DNA of 64,000 nucleotides from positions 115,177-179,176 of the forward strand of contig DASZSW010000032.1 of assembly GCA_035548515.1 (NCBI GenBank). The letters run 5' to 3'. Each line of letters begins with the position of its first letter. The first letter of the stretch is position 1. This DNA is from DASZQY01 sp035548515 (GTDB lineage: Bacteria; Pseudomonadota; Alphaproteobacteria; Rhizobiales; Kaistiaceae). The notes beneath the pieces were generated by a model. That model was not told the DNA's origin, made no database searches, and saw only the letters and a program-made list of their open reading frames with translations. A program made the position numbers and the translations under genes. Of this stretch, positions 62,935-64,000 are shown one piece after another.

Positions 62935-63882
62935 TCAGGTCAGATACTGCTCGGTGATGGCGTGGCCGAGGCGGCCGTTGTCGGCGATGAACTCGGTCAG
63001 GAACTCGTGCAAACCTTTTTTCTGGAAGATGTCGGAAATCGAAGCGTTCTGCAGTCGCGTGCGGATAGAACGCGCGACGCGCTGCGCTGGTCCTTGCCTG
63101 CCGTAGGCGAGCGACAGCGAGTCGAGGAAGTCGCACAGGTTGGCGTAGCAGGAGGCGAGCGAGCGCGGCATCTGCTCGTTGAGCACCAGCAGGTCCGCGA
63201 TCAGCCATGGCTTCAGGCTCTCGTGGTAGACCCAGCGGTACGCTGTCAGCGACGAGACTGAGCGCAGGATCGACGCCCACTGGAAGTAGTCGAGCCCGCC
63301 ACCAACGTTGGCATCTTCCGGCAGCAGCAGGTGGTACTTGACGTCGAGGATGCGGGCCGTGGAATCGGCGCGTTCGAGATAGACGCCGAGCCGCAGGAAG
63401 AAATACGCGTCGTTGCGCAGCATCGTGCGGTAAGCGGAGCCATCGAACAGCAGGCAGGCATCCTTCACGCGGCCGAGGAACTGAGTGAGCGTGTCGCGAT
63501 CCATGCGCGCGCCATCGAACCGCTTCAGCTCTAGCCAGCCGGCGTTAATCGCTTCCCACATGTCGGCGGTCAGTGCCGTGCGCTCGGCACGGCTGTTGTG
63601 GCGCGCGGTACCCAGGCAATTCTTGATGCTCGAGGGGTTCTCCGCGGCGAAGGCGAGGAAGTCGATGACGCGATCTCGGTCGGGCGGCCCCGCATGCGCG
63701 GTGGTAAAGGCGCCGAGCGCCCCGGCGCCAGCCAGCGCCGACTCCCACTCGTTGGACGCGCCGGCATAGGAAATTGGCATCGCCGCCAGCCGGGACGCAG
63801 CATCGATGATGCGTGCAGTGTTGTCCGCGCGTTCGACGTAACGCGCCAGCCAGAACAGGGAATCGGCAGTGCGGCTCAACAT
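62935..63882 (-). CDS. Alpha-E domain protein of the Anbu cassette
   Basis: 315 residues from the ATG at 63882 (MLSRTADSLFWLARYVERAD), the standard alpha-E opening. The protein is entirely helical with conserved acidic and Arg positions: RLGVYLERADSTARILDVKYHLLLP, LNEQMPRSLASCY, and LHEFLTEFIADNGRLGHAITEQY. Its activity is unknown; comparative analyses place it with circularly permuted ATP-grasp ligases, Anbu and transglutaminase-like proteases. The frame runs upstream to 63972, but that stretch lies over a palindromic repeat. The gene starts about 120 bases from the window's right end. Confidence 0.92.
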   Translation of the reverse strand: MLSRTADSLFWLARYVERADNTARIIDAASRLAAMPISYAGASNEWESALAGAGALGAFTTAHAGPPDRDRVIDFLAFAAENPSSIKNCLGTARHNSRAERTALTADMWEAINAGWLELKRFDGARMDRDTLTQFLGRVKDACLLFDGSAYRTMLRNDAYFFLRLGVYLERADSTARILDVKYHLLLPEDANVGGGLDYFQWASILRSVSSLTAYRWVYHESLKPWLIADLLVLNEQMPRSLASCYANLCDFLDSLSLAYGRQGPAQRVARSIRTRLQNASISDIFQKKGLHEFLTEFIADNGRLGHAITEQYLT

Positions 63883-63918
63883 GGCGACGCCGGCATAGCG
63901 CGCAACGCTGGGGCCGGT

Positions 63919-63960
63919 CCTCCCCCGCAAAGCGGGGGAGGGGGACCATGCGAAGCATGG
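63919..63960. repeat. Double palindromic repeat upstream of the alpha-E gene
   Basis: Two perfect hairpins stand side by side. CCTCCCCCGC pairs with GCGGGGGAGG around AAA (63919-63941), and CCATGC pairs with GCATGG around GAA (63946-63960). The text matches short palindromic elements scattered between genes in many alphaproteobacteria. It lies between the alpha-E start and whatever gene precedes it on the minus strand, outside the window. Confidence 0.75.
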
Positions 63961-64000
63961 TGGAGGGGGCACGCCACGGCACCGTCGCCGGGCCCCCCCC

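Noticed and set aside
63990..64000. C-run at the right end of the window
   Set aside because: Probably a sequence or contig edge effect rather than a biological feature.

Overview
The window looks like chromosomal backbone of a GC-rich alphaproteobacterium, most likely of the order Hyphomicrobiales (Rhizobiales). This rests on gene content: a CckA hybrid kinase beside a FliO-type gene, the F1-ATPase inhibitor zeta subunit (DUF1476), a purC-purS-purQ / purL-bolA block, a CGFS glutaredoxin, a GAAC-N7-GTAC type LexA box at recA, an Usg-family protein, and a liv operon with a small membrane protein (DUF6867-like) inside it. No genus can be named from the sequence alone. I saw no rRNA, tRNA, CRISPR array, transposase or phage gene.

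Layout. 1-6.2 kb: the end of a fliO-like gene, cckA, a membrane protein, and the pseudouridine catabolism pair psuK-psuG. 6.2-12.6 kb: a beta-CASP metallo-beta-lactamase-fold nuclease, a small secreted protein, recA under a LexA box, a VOC protein and alaS. 12.6-15.4 kb: a voltage-gated type K+ channel translationally coupled to both subunits of an aconitase X enzyme. 15.4-20.6 kb (minus): a glycerophosphodiesterase, an aldo/keto reductase, icd, and three small genes. 20.7-24.8 kb (plus): trmJ-murI-dapB-like operon, a compound palindromic repeat, rpsD with its own promoter and leader, and a LuxR-type solo regulator. 24.9-29.5 kb: a 1,527-residue autotransporter. 29.5-39.1 kb: grxD, a tandem pair of MFS transporters, a cupin, bolA, purL, a saccharopine-dehydrogenase-like/DUF4166 protein, purQ, purS and purC. 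This is the familiar purine/bolA/grxD neighbourhood broken up by inserted genes. 39.4-44.7 kb: zeta subunit, HpcH/HpaI aldolase, TorF-like porin, glutathione peroxidase, purB, a DUF2259 protein and rpe. 44.7-51.5 kb: a branched-chain amino-acid ABC transporter (livH-livM-livG-livF, a small membrane protein, and two substrate-binding proteins separated by a strong terminator). 51.6-60.5 kb: an MFS transporter, a uracil-DNA glycosylase lacking part of its iron-sulfur ligand set, two tandem sorbosone-dehydrogenase-like proteins, a molybdenum-hydroxylase maturation module (xdhC halves plus a MoeA-like/MocA fusion), a Popeye-like membrane protein and an Usg protein. 60.5-64 kb (minus): an Anbu proteasome-type protease with a transglutaminase and an alpha-E protein, with an SDR coupled downstream.

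The most interesting system is the last one. Anbu, transglutaminase-like and alpha-E proteins belong to a conserved but functionally unresolved bacterial cassette, usually with a circularly permuted ATP-grasp ligase, predicted to make and break a peptide or peptide tag. The ligase would lie just beyond the right edge. Other points worth attention are a dihydrodipicolinate-reductase homologue without the catalytic histidine pair, the channel/aconitase X coupling, the LuxR solo next to the giant autotransporter, and a possible seven-codon leader peptide with a hairpin ahead of the MFS pair. Translational coupling by 4-base ATGA/GTGA/TTGA overlaps recurs through the window.
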